Shown here one piece after another: positions 62,741 through 64,000 of a DNA stretch of 64,000 bases; the stretch's first letter is position 1, and each line of letters starts with the position of its first letter. Under the pieces are notes generated by a model, which saw only the letters and a program-made list of their open reading frames with translations, was not told the origin of the DNA and made no database searches. Source of the stretch: Macrobrachium rosenbergii (lineage: Eukaryota; Arthropoda; Malacostraca; Decapoda; Palaemonidae); the NCBI RefSeq assembly GCF_040412425.1, contig NC_089743.1:84327471-84391470 (forward strand), in the 5' to 3' direction. A program made the translations under genes and the position numbers.

Positions 62741-64000
62741 CGATCACAATATAGTGATGCTCCACAGATAACTATTATTGTTGTTGTTGGTAGTTTCGTA
62801 AGTAACAGCATTGTTATGTAATTATTTCTTTTATGATATTTTGGCTATGACGCTTTAATTATGCCAGGTTGATAGGTGGAATGATTAACTGCTGGTTTCT
62901 CATATCAATCAATATACTTAGTTTGGATACCGGTTATGCAATTAACTTTTCGTATGTGGATATTCAGTATCGTGACATATATTTGAATATATGTTAAACC
63001 GTGTGAAATACAGTAATTTCTTGAAATGTGCACTCGTCATCTCATTTGCGTTAATTTTGCATTTTTTTTTTTATTCGTCTAACCATATGGCATAGCCTCT
63101 AATGATTCATTGTCCAGGAATTGTGAATGTGAGCTGTGCAAGTATTCAGAGACACGAAAATGACGCAGGTATTCGCGGAATATCCAGTGTCCGTTGTCTG
63201 ATAGAATAAATAAACTGGGGTTGAATTCTCGTGAATAAACTGGTGTAACAACGTGTACAAAGTACATTAGGAAGCGCGTTCTCATGTGTCACTATATGTT
63301 AAGTAATCCATTGTGTTTAATTAATTACATCAGAGATAAAAAAAAAAAAAAGTGCACACAAAATCTCATAATATACCCGTCAGAGTCTCTGGCAGGTTTT
63401 TGCACTCCGGAACCTCTGGAGTGCGACCTAAACCAGTCCAGAGTGCAGAGTCACTCCAATTAAGAATGGTTTTTCTTCCTCTTTGTCACAAAAATGAGAA
63501 TCATGGCTCCCACTGGCGTGGAATAACTGTGAGGCCTTCCTTTTTTCTTTTTTTCTGTTTTCATCTCTGTTACATGAATTTTCCTGCCAGGCGTCGCATG
63601 TTATTTGTGTCATTCAGAATCTCTTGTCGGTGTCATCTGAGCGCTATTTTTGTCTCCTGGTCGTAGTTATACTCCAATTCTCTTGTTATAAATAATGATG
63701 GTGTTTGTTACAGTGCTATGTAAATAATAAGATCAGGAAAATACATTGGAAACCCGGTTACAGAAAACCTAGTGTTGATTCACGCGTTACATCATGAAAT
63801 TAATGGTCTGACCGACATATGTCTTCTGTAGTTTACTGTTTTTATAAGAGAGTGACACACGAGTGCAATCTGTTATACGTAACCTTCTACAAGCGTAGCA
63901 ACTGTGATCGTCAGATTTGACATCACTGGCAACATTTCAGAAAATTCCACCGCGACTCTGACCCCGTGACCGTCTAAAGTAATCTGGCCACTAAGGGCTT

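Larger units (their letters stand above)
60700..64000. other. No gene recognised
   Basis: Short frames only. Features seen are an (AAT)n tract and a foldback at 62565-62740. The last 500 bp are unremarkable. Confidence 0.45.

Overview
The window looks like decapod crustacean nuclear DNA (shrimp, crab, king crab or crayfish type). It is intron-containing and AT-rich. It is saturated with long (AT)n, (GA)n, (GT)n and (AAT)n microsatellites, and it carries tRNA- and 5S-derived SINEs plus dispersed repeats that I associate with decapod genomes. The taxon call is inference from sequence style.

The main content is a six-member cluster of small secreted cysteine-rich peptide genes between 2.6 and 42.4 kb. 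No single open frame shows any of them whole; I assembled them by splicing. Each has three exons. Exon 1 ends with an 8-nt coding piece (ATGGCAAG). Exon 2 (71-86 nt) encodes the signal peptide. Exon 3 (101-128 nt) encodes the mature peptide with four cysteines in the pattern C-x6(7)-C-x7-CC. Products are 59-72 aa, and five of six end in Gly-Lys-stop, an amidation-type end. Copies 1 (2656-4683), 2 (8383-10744) and 6 (39963-42390) lie on the minus strand and have acidic mature parts. Copies 3 (22324-25325), 4 (27471-30344) and 5 (32623-35638) lie on the plus strand in a roughly 5-kb tandem array and have basic mature parts. Upstream blocks share a TATA box about 30 bp before an initiator-like CA, and a kB-like GGRNTTCCCC motif about 75 bp upstream. 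Layout, size and selection pattern suggest an innate-immunity or antimicrobial peptide family. I could not match it to a named family.

Layout: 0-2.5 kb, a MITE, SINE pieces and the 3' flank of copy 1. 2.6-6.3 kb, copy 1. 6.5-11.4 kb, copy 2. 11.7-21.5 kb, LINE relics, microsatellites, foldback elements and a decayed hAT transposon. 21.7-36 kb, tandem copies 3-5, each with the same antisense Penelope-like element relic in intron 1. 36-39 kb, inverted 5S-derived repeats between convergent copies 5 and 6. 39.9-42.7 kb, copy 6. 43-64 kb, no gene I can support: microsatellites, a 1-kb inverted-repeat element, a tRNA-SINE, a LINE relic, a terminal-inverted-repeat element and minisatellites.

Hand-aligned copies 3 and 4 differ at about 21 of 70 nt across the mature-peptide core but at only about 2 of the next 158 nt (C-terminus plus 3' UTR). 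This is a strong hint of diversifying selection in an expanding peptide array.
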